A stretch of 64,000 nucleotides of DNA from Streptomyces sp. SID12488 (GTDB lineage: Bacteria; Actinomycetota; Actinomycetes; Streptomycetales; Streptomycetaceae). The stretch is from contig NZ_JAAGLT010000008.1 in NCBI RefSeq assembly GCF_010548275.1, positions 124,001 to 188,000 of the forward strand. The letters run 5' to 3'. Positions within the stretch are counted from its first letter, which is position 1. Each line of letters starts with the position of its first letter. The translations under genes and the position numbers were made by a program. The notes under the pieces are model-generated. The model saw only the letters and a list, made by a program, of their open reading frames with translations. It made no database searches and was not told the origin of the DNA. Shown one piece after another: positions 36,092-47,164 of the stretch.

Positions 36092-36706
36092 TCACCGGGA
36101 AACGAGCTCCCGGAAGCCGGTGAGCAGGGCTCGGAGACCGATGTCGAACGCGAGCTCGGCCCGGCGGTGGTCGGTCGGGGTGTTGTCGAGTACGGCGCTG
36201 AGGTGGGGGGCGGTCTCGCGGCTCACGGCGGAGACCATCACCGGTGGCGCGACGAGGTCGAGGGCCGAACCGAGGATGAAACTCTCCAGCGCGGTGATCA
36301 GGGGCATGACCTGGCCGGTGGCGAAGCCGGCGGTCAGCAGCAGCTCGGCGACCTTCTCGTACATCGCGTGCATGAAGGGCTCGGCCAGCGGGGCTGTCGC
36401 CAGCAGGGGCACCGCCCCTGGGTGGGTCGCGAAGGCCGTGCGATAGGAGCGGGCCCATGCCTCCAGGGCCTGCTCCCAGGGCTGTGCCGAGTCCCAGGCG
36501 TCAGGGCCGGTCTCCAGGGCCAGCTCTTCCCGCATGAGCGAGATGATCTCCTCGCGGCCGGACACATGGTGGTAGAGCGCGGAGGGAGCGACTCCCAGCT
36601 CCCGGGCCAGGGCGGGAATGGTGAGGGTGCCCTGCTCATCGGCGATTCTCAGCGCTGCCGTGCCGATGCGCCGACGGTCCAGCAGAGGGGTGCGAGGCCT
36701 TGGCAC
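36092..36706 (-). CDS. TetR-family repressor
   Basis: A 204-residue regulator: the N-terminal HTH (RIGTAALRIADEQGTLTIPALARELGV, then SALYHHVSG) fits the TetR family; the long C-terminal domain is helical with a TetR_C-like end. The GTG at 36706 has AGAGGAG 6 nt upstream; an upstream in-frame ATG would add 20 unconserved residues. It is divergent from an amidohydrolase-permease operon, with two palindromes in the shared 205-bp region. Confidence 0.82.
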   Translation of the reverse strand: MPRPRTPLLDRRRIGTAALRIADEQGTLTIPALARELGVAPSALYHHVSGREEIISLMREELALETGPDAWDSAQPWEQALEAWARSYRTAFATHPGAVPLLATAPLAEPFMHAMYEKVAELLLTAGFATGQVMPLITALESFILGSALDLVAPPVMVSAVSRETAPHLSAVLDNTPTDHRRAELAFDIGLRALLTGFRELVSR

Positions 36707-36772
36707 GTGGGCTCCTCTTCGTATGTCTCCCCGCCGGGCGGCGGCACCGCCGCTCGAGGCTGTCACGCGAAC

Positions 36773-36890
36773 TTTACCGAATGAATTTCAGTAAAGAGCT
36801 TCCCGACCGTTCGGCTGACGCCTACATTACCGAAACCGAATCAGTTTCAGTTTGTTTGCCGGACTCGTTTGCCGTACTCGTTTGCCGTAC
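36773..36890. promoter_or_regulatory. TetR operator pair and three 13-bp direct repeats
   Basis: Near-palindrome at 36773-36795 (TTTACCGAA arm with TTTCAGTAAA) and a second at 36829-36851 (ACCGAAAC arm with GTTTCAGT) share the core ACCGAA/TTTCAGT. Directly after, GTTTGCCGGACTC is repeated as GTTTGCCGTACTC and GTTTGCCGTAC (36854-36890). All lie between the divergent starts at 36706 and 36912. Confidence 0.7.
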
Positions 36891-36911
36891 GACGGAAAGG
36901 ACGCCGCCGCC

Positions 36912-38567
36912 ATGCAGGCCGACATCGTGTTCACCGGAGGGACCATCAGGACCGGGGCCGCCGAAAGCCCGATCCTCGACGCCCTCGCCGTCACGGACGG
37001 CAGGATCAGCGCACTCGGGGCGGAGGCGCTCGCCGCTCGCGGCGGCAGCACCGTCGTGGTCGACCTGCGGGGAGGCGCCCTGCTGCCGGCGTTCGGCGAC
37101 GGGCACGTGCACCCCGTGATGGGCGGCTTGGGCCTGCTCGGAGCACCGGTCCGCGAGTGCACCTCCGTGGAGGGGATCGTCGAGGCCGTACGGAAGTGGG
37201 CCGACGAGCATCCCGAGGCCGAGTGGGTCACCGGCGACGGTTTCGACGCCTGGCTCGCCCCTGACGGCCGGTTCGACGCCCGCTGGCTGGACGCGGCCGT
37301 CCCCGACCGGCCCGTGTTGCTGCGCACCATGGACCACCACACCGCGTGGGTGAACAGCGAGGCACTGCGCCGGGCCGGGTTCACCGCCGCCACGCCCGAC
37401 CCGGCCGGCGGGGAGATCGTGCGCAGGGAAGGCTCCGTCGAGCCGTTGGGCACCCTGCGCGAGTTCGGCGCCCTGCTTCCCGTCCTCGGCCTCGTTCCCC
37501 AGCCGTCCCACCAGGCGCACGTGGACGCGCTGTGCGAAACCGCCGCCCGATTCGCCGCCGCCGGGGTGACCTGGGTGCAGGACGCCTGGGTGGAACCGCA
37601 GCACGCCGAGGTCTGGATCACCGCGGCGACCAACGGCCCGGGGCTGCCGGTCCGTGCCGACCTCGGCTTCTTCCTGGGACCGGAGCAGTGGCGTGAGCAG
37701 CTCCCCGGACTCGCCGCCAGGCGCGAACGCGTGGAGGGTGCCGCCCCCGGGCTGCTCACCGCGCACACCGTGAAGTTCTTCGCCGACGGGGTCATCGAGT
37801 CCGGCACGGCCGCTCTCCTGGAGCCCTACACCGACTGCCCGCACTCCCACGGCATAGCCAACTGGACACCGGGCGAACTTGCGGAGGCCGTCACCGCGAT
37901 CGACGCCCTCGGTTTCGAGCCGCACATCCACGCGCTCGGCGACGGCGGTGTCCGGGTCGCCCTCGACGCCATCGAGGCAGCGGCCCGCGTCAACGGACCC
38001 CGCGACCGCCGTCCGGTCGTCGCCCACGCGCAACTGATCGACCCCGCCGACCTGCCCCGCTTCGCCGAACTCGGGGTGATCGCCAATCTCCAGCCGCTGT
38101 GGGCCCAGCCCGACCGGCTGATGACCGACCTCATCCTGCCGAAGATCGGCCCGAAGCGCGGCGCGCGCCAGTACCAGATCGCCGCTCTGCTCGCCTCCGG
38201 CGCACGCATCGCGTTCGGCAGCGACTGGCCGGTCACCGACTACGAACCGCTGCGGGGCATCGCCACCGCCGTGACCCGCCAGACACCCGAAGGAATCCCC
38301 GAGGGCGGCTGGCTTCCCCAGGAGCGGATCGACATCGCGACCGCCCTGGCCGCCTACTCCGCAGGCTGCGCCCACCAGGCGTTCGAGGAGAAGGAATGGG
38401 GCGTCCTGCGCCCCGGAATGCGCGCAGACCTGGTGCATCTCGCCGCCGACCCGGTCGAGACCGCTCCCCGCGACCTCGCGGACCTGCCCGTCCTGGGCAC
38501 CTGGCTCGCCGGCCGGCGCACGCACGGTTTCTACGCTCCCTTCCCCGTTTCTCCCGGAGGACGGTAG
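36912..38567 (+). CDS. Amidohydrolase family 3 (YtcJ-like)
   Basis: A 551-residue metal-dependent hydrolase of the D-aminoacylase/YtcJ type. Metal motifs are DGHVHP (His65, His67), further ligands in HIHALGDGG and AHAQLID, and the terminal catalytic Asp in FGSDWPV. The small N-terminal beta domain is present. The ATG at 36912 lies about 11 nt after GAAAGGA. Cytoplasmic. It is followed 83 bp later by an amino-acid/amine permease, suggesting import then deacylation or ring-opening of an amide. TetR control is likely. Confidence 0.85.
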   Translation: MQADIVFTGGTIRTGAAESPILDALAVTDGRISALGAEALAARGGSTVVVDLRGGALLPAFGDGHVHPVMGGLGLLGAPVRECTSVEGIVEAVRKWADEHPEAEWVTGDGFDAWLAPDGRFDARWLDAAVPDRPVLLRTMDHHTAWVNSEALRRAGFTAATPDPAGGEIVRREGSVEPLGTLREFGALLPVLGLVPQPSHQAHVDALCETAARFAAAGVTWVQDAWVEPQHAEVWITAATNGPGLPVRADLGFFLGPEQWREQLPGLAARRERVEGAAPGLLTAHTVKFFADGVIESGTAALLEPYTDCPHSHGIANWTPGELAEAVTAIDALGFEPHIHALGDGGVRVALDAIEAAARVNGPRDRRPVVAHAQLIDPADLPRFAELGVIANLQPLWAQPDRLMTDLILPKIGPKRGARQYQIAALLASGARIAFGSDWPVTDYEPLRGIATAVTRQTPEGIPEGGWLPQERIDIATALAAYSAGCAHQAFEEKEWGVLRPGMRADLVHLAADPVETAPRDLADLPVLGTWLAGRRTHGFYAPFPVSPGGR

Positions 38568-38650
38568 CCGCACGGCGCCTTCCGCGGCCGAACCGCTCAC
38601 CAGGGTCAGCACCACTCACCTGTCACCTCACGCAGCACGCGGAGACCCTC

Positions 38651-40138
38651 ATGACCGAGCCCCAGACTTCCCACGCGCCCCAACAGCCCCCAGCGGCTGC
38701 CGGGACGGAGCCGACCGGCCATCTGCAGCGGGCCACGCTCGGCGTCACCGACATCGTCTTCTTCGTCGTGGCGGCAGCCGCCCCCCTCACCGTGATGGCG
38801 GGTGTCGCCCCGCTCGCCATCCTCTTCGGCGGCATCGGCGCCCCGGTCGCCTACCTGACGGTCGGCATTGTTCTGTGCCTGTTCGCGATCGGTTTCACCG
38901 CCATGACGCCTCACATCCGCAACGCGGGCGCGTTCTACTCGTACATCGCCCGGGGCCTCGGCCGCCCTGCCGGACTCGGAGCGGCACTGCTGGCGGTGTT
39001 CTCCTACAACGCCCTGCAGATCGGTGTGTACGGCGCCTTCGGCTTCTTCGCCGCCGGTACCGCGAACGACCTCCTGGGCGTCGACCTGCCCTGGCCGGTC
39101 TACGCCTTCGCCGGGATCGCCGTGGTGTGGTTCCTCGGCTTCCGGTCGATCCATGTGGGCGCCAAGATCCTCGCCGTCCTGCTGATCGCGGAGACCGCCA
39201 TCCTGGTGCTGCTCGCCGGCGCGATCCTCCTCAAGGGCGGCTCGGACGGACTGAGCCTGACCTCCTTCGCCCCCTCCAACGTCTTCACGTCGAAGATGGC
39301 CGCACCGCTGGGCCTCGCCACCGCCGCCTTCATCGGCTTCGAGGCCACCGTCCTCTACCGCGAAGAGGCCCGGGATCCCGACCGTACGGTGCCTCGCGCC
39401 ATGTACCTGGCCGTCGGCTTCCTCGGCCTCTTCTACACGTTCGTCGTCTGGGTCATCGTCCAGGCCTTCGGCGACGACAACGCCGTCGGGGCCGCGGCGC
39501 AGAACCCCGCCGAGATGTTCTTCACCGCCATGACCCGCTACGTGGGCGACTGGGCCACCGACCTCCAGCGCGTCCTGATCGTCAGCAGCCTCCTGGCCTC
39601 TCTGCTCGCCTTCCACAACGCCATCACCCGCTACGGCTACGCGCTGTCCGTCGAGGGGGCCGCGCCGACGCCGCTGGGCCGCATCCACCCCCGGCACGGC
39701 TCGCCCTGGGTGTCCGGCGTCGCACAGACCGTGCTGGCGGCCGTCGTCACCGCCGTCTTCGCCGCGATCGGCGCGCACCCGTACAACGAGTTCCTGCTGT
39801 GGGTGAACACCCCCGGAGTGGTCGGCATCCTCGTGCTGCAGACGCTGGCCGCCTGCTCCGTGGTCGCCTTCTTCCGCCGCAACCCCGGTGTCGGCGGGGC
39901 GGGACGCCTGCGCACGGTCGCCGCACCCGCGACCGCCGCACTCCTCCTGGCCGTGATCACGGGGCTGGTCTGCACGCGCCTCAATCTCTTCACCGGCGCC
40001 CCGCCCGCCGTCAACTGGATGCTCGCCGCGCTCACCCCGATCATCTTCACGATCGGCGCGGTCCTCGCGATGCGGCTCCGCCGCAAGCGGCCGGAGGTCT
40101 ACGCGAAGCTCGCCACCACCGACGTCGAGTCCGTGTGA
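38651..40138 (+). CDS. APC-superfamily amino acid / amine permease
   Basis: A 495-residue protein with about 12-14 hydrophobic helices. The first helix has the APC pattern GVTDIVFFVVAAAAPLTVMAG; helix 6 and the following loop contain GFEATVLYREEARDPDRTVP, the signature of the YfnA/amino-acid-metabolite group. GGAG 7 nt before the ATG. Probably in an operon with the upstream amidohydrolase, and followed by a hairpin terminator at 40151. Confidence 0.85.
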   Translation: MTEPQTSHAPQQPPAAAGTEPTGHLQRATLGVTDIVFFVVAAAAPLTVMAGVAPLAILFGGIGAPVAYLTVGIVLCLFAIGFTAMTPHIRNAGAFYSYIARGLGRPAGLGAALLAVFSYNALQIGVYGAFGFFAAGTANDLLGVDLPWPVYAFAGIAVVWFLGFRSIHVGAKILAVLLIAETAILVLLAGAILLKGGSDGLSLTSFAPSNVFTSKMAAPLGLATAAFIGFEATVLYREEARDPDRTVPRAMYLAVGFLGLFYTFVVWVIVQAFGDDNAVGAAAQNPAEMFFTAMTRYVGDWATDLQRVLIVSSLLASLLAFHNAITRYGYALSVEGAAPTPLGRIHPRHGSPWVSGVAQTVLAAVVTAVFAAIGAHPYNEFLLWVNTPGVVGILVLQTLAACSVVAFFRRNPGVGGAGRLRTVAAPATAALLLAVITGLVCTRLNLFTGAPPAVNWMLAALTPIIFTIGAVLAMRLRRKRPEVYAKLATTDVESV

Positions 40139-40150
40139 CCGACGGGCAGA

Positions 40151-40182
40151 CCCCGTCGCGGGACGAGAGATCCGCGACGGGG
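40151..40182. terminator. Hairpin after the permease
   Basis: An 11-bp perfect stem (CCCCGTCGCGG and complement) with a 10-nt loop, 12 bp after the permease stop. Confidence 0.75.
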
Positions 40183-40600
40183 CCACCGAGCCCGCAGGAA
40201 CAAGCCGAGAGCCCGATGGCAGCACCACCACGGACACCACCCGCTACGGAAAGTCGGCCACGTCGGCCTGGGACGGGATACACCCCGGACTCACCCACCG
40301 CGACCCTTGGCCGGAACACAGGTGGGAGGAACTGCCCGTCCTGCACGGCACGTTGGTCAGGTCGTAGGCCGAGTCGAACGGCAGGTCCGCCACGCCAGGC
40401 CCTGGGCGGGAATCAGACCATGAGCGGGATCTGCCCCGACAACCGGGCCACCCGTCCGACCGGACGCATGGCCCTCTGCCTCGCCAGTCTCCGACTGGCC
40501 GGCCCCGTCCGACGGCCGGTGACAGCGCCGCGGCGCCCTACCCCGCCGGGCCCGCCGCGCCGCGCGACGGGTGGCGTCGGTTCCAGGCGTCCCAGTCGGA
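40183..40600. other. No gene recognised
   Basis: A convergent spacer between the permease and the GH6 gene. No family pattern or ribosome binding site was seen. Confidence 0.5.
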
Positions 40601-41566
40601 TCAGTAGCCGTAGATCATCTTGTAGGCGACCTCGGGGAGGAACTGGCCGGCCGAGGAGCCGTTTCCGACGCCGCAGTTGCCGTCGGACTCGCCCGGAACC
40701 TTGATCCACAGGAGCATCTCGGCGCCTCCGCCCAGCTGGGTCGGGGTGCCGATCTTGCGGCCCGAGGGGTTGCACCACTGGCCGTTGGAGCCGTTTCCGT
40801 TGCGGCTGGTGTCCACGACGAACGGCTTGGTGTAGCCGTACCGTGCACGCAGTTCATTGTTGACGGCGTTGCCGTACGCGGTGTTCTCGCCCGTGGTCAG
40901 GTAGTTGGAGATGTTGAGCGAGAAGCCGTGGGCCTGTCGGAGGCCTGCTTCGTTCAGGCGCTGGGCCATGGTCGCCGCGCTCGCCCAGGCCGGGTTGCCG
41001 GAGTCGAGATAGACCCAGGTGTTGGGGGCCTGGCGGTTGAACTCGGCGAGGGCGCCGGTGAGCATGGCCCTGCGTTCGTTGATCTGGGCCTGGTTCATGC
41101 AGCCGTAGTCCCCGAGGGAGTCCGGTTCGAGGACGACGACGGCCGGTCGGCCGGCGATCCCGCCCGCGAACTGGGCGATCCAGTTCGCATAGGCGGACGC
41201 CGAGGAGGCTCCGCCCGCGGAGTGCCCGCCGCAGTAGTCGCGGTTGTAGATGTTGTAGGCGACAAGGACGGGCAGCTTGTCCCGGGCGTCCGCGGCACCC
41301 ACGTACGCGCCGGTGGCGTTGCCGATGGTGCCGCTCCAGGAGCCGAACCAGCGGGCCGTCGGGGTGTTGGCGATGGAGGCGTTGATCGCGGACGTCCGGC
41401 CGTCGCCGGGGTTGGCGGCGGCCCACCGCTTCGCACTGGAGTCGGGGTCCGCGTAGAACCCGTTGGTCATGGTCGTCGGGTCCGCCGCGTGGGCGGACGG
41501 TGCGGCGGCGAGCGCCAGCGGCAGTGAGGAGAGTGCTGCTATCAGGGCGAGCAGTCTGCGGCGCAT
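40601..41566 (-). CDS. Secreted GH6 endoglucanase
   Basis: A 321-residue protein made of a signal peptide (1-27) and a GH6 cellulase domain. Visible: YNIYNRDYCGGHSAGG with the acid-region Asp, VVLEPDSLGDYGC with the catalytic-acid Asp, YLDSGNPAW, VDTSRNGNGS and WIKVPGESDGNCG. It has no cellulose-binding module or linker, unlike many Streptomyces GH6 enzymes, so it ends with the catalytic domain (YKMIYGY). It cleaves internal beta-1,4-glucan bonds outside the cell. It lies 102 bp downstream of the GH10-GH62 gene, beyond a strong hairpin, so it is likely transcribed separately. Confidence 0.9.
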   Translation of the reverse strand: MRRRLLALIAALSSLPLALAAAPSAHAADPTTMTNGFYADPDSSAKRWAAANPGDGRTSAINASIANTPTARWFGSWSGTIGNATGAYVGAADARDKLPVLVAYNIYNRDYCGGHSAGGASSASAYANWIAQFAGGIAGRPAVVVLEPDSLGDYGCMNQAQINERRAMLTGALAEFNRQAPNTWVYLDSGNPAWASAATMAQRLNEAGLRQAHGFSLNISNYLTTGENTAYGNAVNNELRARYGYTKPFVVDTSRNGNGSNGQWCNPSGRKIGTPTQLGGGAEMLLWIKVPGESDGNCGVGNGSSAGQFLPEVAYKMIYGY

Positions 41567-41623
41567 GACGGTACCTCGGTTCTCTGACAGGGATACGTCC
41601 GGTGGTCGGTGGTCGGTGGTAGG

Positions 41624-41658
41624 GGTGGGGAGCGCTGCCGTCGGAAGCGCTCCCCACC
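41624..41658. terminator. Hairpin between the GH10-GH62 and GH6 genes
   Basis: A perfect 13-bp stem (GGTGGGGAGCGCT and complement) with a 9-nt loop, 10 bp after the stop of the GH10-GH62 gene. Confidence 0.8.
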
Positions 41659-41668
41659 GCTCAGTCGG

Positions 41669-43975
<2,307 letters not shown>

Positions 43976-44226
43976 TCAGGCCGGTGGCGGCCGGCAGTGC
44001 GCGGCTACGGGACACGACGTGATGGGTCCATGACATTTGCACGCGTGACGTTCCCCTTCTGTGGCCCAGCCGACGATGGTTGGAGCTGCCCAGAGGTGTC
44101 CTGCTGGTTCGTGCGGAGCGGCTGCTCTGTATACGAGATGTCGAACGCGAATCGGCTTGCCGAGCATTCTGGATGATAGAAGGCCGGTGAATCCCGTCAA
44201 TACCTCTCGCATGAATCGATGATGTC

Positions 44227-44416
44227 TTCGAAACATTCGAAGATGTTTGATCCCATGTCATCGCAGGCCAGTTGCCCGGATGATGTAGATGCGCCACCTC
44301 CGCTACGTCTGTAATGGCCGGATCGTGGAGGCAGTGCGGTGATGGGTGTTGACATGCTCGATGGTCTCCTTGGTATTGGTGAAGCCTTCGGTTTCCGAAC
44401 GGCTCGCGAAATTTCG
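44227..44416. promoter_or_regulatory. Xylan-type operator palindromes
   Basis: TTCGAAACATTCGAA at 44227-44241 is identical to the copy before the GH11 xylanase at 20751. CGAAATTTCG, a perfect palindrome, lies at 44407-44416. They face the GH43 remnant and lie 530-720 bp before the GH10-GH62 start. No intact gene lies in 43911-44551 apart from these sites. Confidence 0.7.
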
Positions 44417-44551
44417 AACCGCCTTTCACTCTTCTGTCCGTGTCGATGACGTGAAATCGATCTTGGCGTCACCCGGCCCGGCGCTGACTCCGCCTCTGGG
44501 AAGGTCGCGCGGTTCGCGCGCTCGCCGGCGGTACCGTGCCCAGAACGCGGC

Positions 44552-44700
44552 ATGAAGTACCTCGTGATCACGGCCGAGCACCATGAGGGCTACGCGCGGT
44601 ACTGGACAACGCCAACGTCGATACGGAGGGGAGCACTGTCATCCAGTGGTCCGCCGACGGCGGCTCGGCTCAGCAGTGGAACATGGCCAAGATCGGCTGA
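44552..44700 (+). pseudogene. Deletion junction of a GH29-like and a ricin-lectin sequence
   Basis: MKYLVITAEHHEGYARYW (44552-44605) matches the beta-strand of GH29-type fucosidases that carries the conserved His-His. It is followed at once, in another frame, by LDNANVDTEGSTVIQWSADG then SAQQWNMAKIG and a stop at 44698, the end of a ricin-type (CBM13) lectin repeat. The two ends appear to have been joined by deletion near 44602. No start with a ribosome binding site is evident. Confidence 0.6.
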
Positions 44701-44803
44701 ACGCACCGGGGGACGGGCCTCCGGTCCGGCCCCCGACTCATGCCGGGGGAGGGTGATTGTCCGTCAGGGGACGCTGAACGTCGCGGGCCCGAGGTCTCGA
44801 CGC

Positions 44804-45775
44804 CTAACCCGCAGGTGCCACGCGAACCTGTGCCGCGTGTCGTTCGAGCACAAGGCGGGCCGTACAGGCCATGGCCTCGTCGACCATCTCACCCTGGAAG
44901 ATCACGGCACCCGTCCCGTCCCTCTGCGCCGCCTCGACCGCCGCGATCAGCTCTGCGCAGCGGGCCAGTTCGGCGGGGCGGGGAGAGAACACCTCGTTGA
45001 TCACGGGGACATGGGAAGGGTGGATCGCCATCATGCCCTCGTAGCCGAGGGAGCGGTTCTGCTCGGCGAAGGCGCGCAGCCCCGGCAGGTCACCGATGCG
45101 CGTCCACAGTCCGCTGACCGGGCACGGCACTCCGGCTGCCCTGGCGTCCAGCAGAACGCGGGAGCGCAGTGCCACCGTTTCGGTTCCCTCAGTGCTCCAG
45201 CGGTAGCCGACCGCGCGTTCCACGTCGCCACCGGGGGCGCTGAGAGCGCCCAAATAGGCGATACGCGAGGCGGCTCGGGCGATGTCGTAGGCCTCGCGCA
45301 GGCCGCGCGCCGTCTCCAGCAGGGGCACCAGGGCGACCCGTCCCGGCGGCAGGCCCTGTTCCTGTTCGCACCAGCCCAACACGCGGTCGGCAAGCCTCAC
45401 GTCCTCGGCGGAGCGGACCTTGGGAAGGACGACACCGGCGAGCCCGGGCCGTACGACCGCCCGCAGTTCCTCGGCCCCCGCCCAGTCGGCCAGCGGGTTG
45501 ACGCGGACGAACAACGCCATCCGTCCCGCCTGTTCGGCCGACGTGGCGGCGGCCCGTGCGACGGCGTCGGCCACCTGTGCGCGGGCCGTGAGCTTGTCCG
45601 CGGTGGGCACAGCGTCCTCCAGGTCGAGGACGGCCGCGTCGGCGCCCGCCGCCCGGGCCTTGGGCAGCCAGTCGGTTCTGGTGCCGGGGACGAAGAGCAG
45701 GGAGCGCAGCGGGGGCCGGTCGACCACTGCCGCGCCCACCTCGGCAGGGCTCTTCGACGACTCCCTAGATGACAT
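44804..45775 (-). CDS. CitE/HpcH-type CoA-ester lyase
   Basis: A 323-residue TIM-barrel of the CitE-like (malyl-CoA/citramalyl-CoA lyase) family: RSLLFVPGTRTDWLPKA, AVLDLEDAV with metal-binding Glu-Asp, FVRVNPL, PKVRSAEDV, LLETARGL, and GYEGMMAIHPSHV at the end. It cleaves a 3-hydroxyacyl-CoA to acetyl- or acyl-CoA plus an oxo acid. The start overlaps the end of the CoA-transferase gene by 11 bp, so the two act in sequence: the transferase makes the CoA ester and this enzyme splits it. Confidence 0.83.
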   Translation of the reverse strand: MSSRESSKSPAEVGAAVVDRPPLRSLLFVPGTRTDWLPKARAAGADAAVLDLEDAVPTADKLTARAQVADAVARAAATSAEQAGRMALFVRVNPLADWAGAEELRAVVRPGLAGVVLPKVRSAEDVRLADRVLGWCEQEQGLPPGRVALVPLLETARGLREAYDIARAASRIAYLGALSAPGGDVERAVGYRWSTEGTETVALRSRVLLDARAAGVPCPVSGLWTRIGDLPGLRAFAEQNRSLGYEGMMAIHPSHVPVINEVFSPRPAELARCAELIAAVEAAQRDGTGAVIFQGEMVDEAMACTARLVLERHAAQVRVAPAG

Positions 45776-46982
45776 CGCTCTTCTCCAGGGCGGCCAGCTC
45801 GTCCGCGCTCAGTCCGAGCCACTGCCCGTAGACCAGGCGGTTGTCCTGCCCGAGGGCGGGCCCCGTCCGCCAGACCCGCCCGGGGCGCTGCCGGAAATGC
45901 GGGATCACCGCCTGCATACGCACCGGCCCGAGATCGGGGTCGTCGACAGTGACGATGTCCTCGCGTTCGGCGTACACCGGGTCGGCGGCGATGTCCGCGG
46001 CGTCGAACACCCGTGAGGCCACGACTTCGGCACGGGCGAACTCCTCCAGACACTCTCGGGTGACGCGCTGCGCCACCCAGTCCCGCAGGTTCTCGTCCAG
46101 CTGTTCGCGGCGGTCGTACTGTTGCTCGGCCGTGGTGAACTCCCGTTCGGGAAGTCCCAGCAGGCGGACGATGTTGCGGACCGAACGCAGCGTCGCGGAG
46201 GTCACCGTGATCCACTCGCCGTCGCGGGAGCGGTAGGTGTTGATCACGGCCCCCGGGGCGACCGCCAATTGGTTGCCGGAGCGTTCGGGAACCTGTCCCA
46301 ACTGGTCGTGGACGATGACCTGCCACTCGACCAGACGGAACAGGGACTCGAAGAGGGCGAGGTCGATCCACTCGCCGTCGAATCCGGGGTCGTGGTCGCG
46401 TCGGTGGAGGGCGGCGAGGACGGCGTAGGCGCCCATCAGGCCGGTCACGGCGTCGCCGTGCGAGAAGCCGGTGTGCACGGGCGGGCCGTCGGGAAAGCCG
46501 GTCAGGTGGACGACTCCGCTGCGCGCCTCACCCACCTTGCCGAAGCCGGGGGCGTCCGCCTGAGACGAGGTGGCGCCGAAGCCGGAGATCTGCAGCAGCA
46601 CGGCCCGGGGGTTGATCCGGTGCACGGAGTCCCAGTCGAGCCCCCAACTGCGCAGGCGTCCTGCGCGCAGGGTGACGATGACGACGTCAGCCCAGGCCAC
46701 GAGCCGGTGGGCGACGAGCCGGCCGGCCTGGTGGTGCAGATCGAGGGTGACCGAGCGCTTGTTGCGGCCGGCGACCTTGAACCACAGGGGAACACCGTCA
46801 CGTTGGGGCCCCATGGCACGGGCCGCGTCTCCGGCGCCGGGGGGCTCCACGTGTACGACGTCGGCCCCCTGGTCGGCGAGCATCGAGCCCGCCAGTGGAC
46901 CGGCAACCACATGGGCGAACTCGACCACTTTCAGCCCGCGCAACTGCCCGCTCCCGGTGATGTTCCGTTCGTCGTCCGACAC
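45765..46982 (-). CDS. Class III (CaiB/BaiF) CoA-transferase
   Basis: A 405-residue protein with the family N-terminus LRGLKVVEFAHVVAGPLAGSM, DVVHVEPPGAGDAAR, NKRSVTLDLHHQAGR, FGATSSQADAPGFGKV, and the interlocked-dimer C-terminal region. It transfers CoA from a donor such as succinyl-CoA to a carboxylic acid. It is first in a two-gene unit with the CitE-like lyase. An ATGCG-N5-CGCAT palindrome lies 135 bp upstream, and the same motif precedes the CitMHS transporter. Together they suggest activation and cleavage of an imported hydroxy-dicarboxylate. Confidence 0.85.
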   Translation of the reverse strand: MSDDERNITGSGQLRGLKVVEFAHVVAGPLAGSMLADQGADVVHVEPPGAGDAARAMGPQRDGVPLWFKVAGRNKRSVTLDLHHQAGRLVAHRLVAWADVVIVTLRAGRLRSWGLDWDSVHRINPRAVLLQISGFGATSSQADAPGFGKVGEARSGVVHLTGFPDGPPVHTGFSHGDAVTGLMGAYAVLAALHRRDHDPGFDGEWIDLALFESLFRLVEWQVIVHDQLGQVPERSGNQLAVAPGAVINTYRSRDGEWITVTSATLRSVRNIVRLLGLPEREFTTAEQQYDRREQLDENLRDWVAQRVTRECLEEFARAEVVASRVFDAADIAADPVYAEREDIVTVDDPDLGPVRMQAVIPHFRQRPGRVWRTGPALGQDNRLVYGQWLGLSADELAALEKSDVI

Positions 46983-47117
46983 CGCTGAACTCCCTTGCCC
47001 TGCGTATCGCGTGAGTCCCGACAGCGTCGTCCGCGTTGGTGCAGCGGGGCCGTCGCCGTTGTCCTCAGACTGCCGGAGGGCGGAAATGCCTGTCGAGCAT
47101 CAGAAGGCCATCAATCA

Positions 47118-47132
47118 ATGCGATAAACGCAT
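47118..47132. promoter_or_regulatory. Probable LysR site, copy 1
   Basis: ATGCGATAAACGCAT: 5-bp inverted arms around 5 bp, upstream of the CoA-transferase (start 46982) and 33 bp beyond the lysR stop. Confidence 0.65.
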
Positions 47133-47164
47133 GAATTGAGGGAGGTTGGTACTGGTACGCGGTC

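Noticed and set aside
36854-36890. CRISPR mini-array
   Set aside because: Repeats are only 13 bp, directly adjacent and lack spacers.
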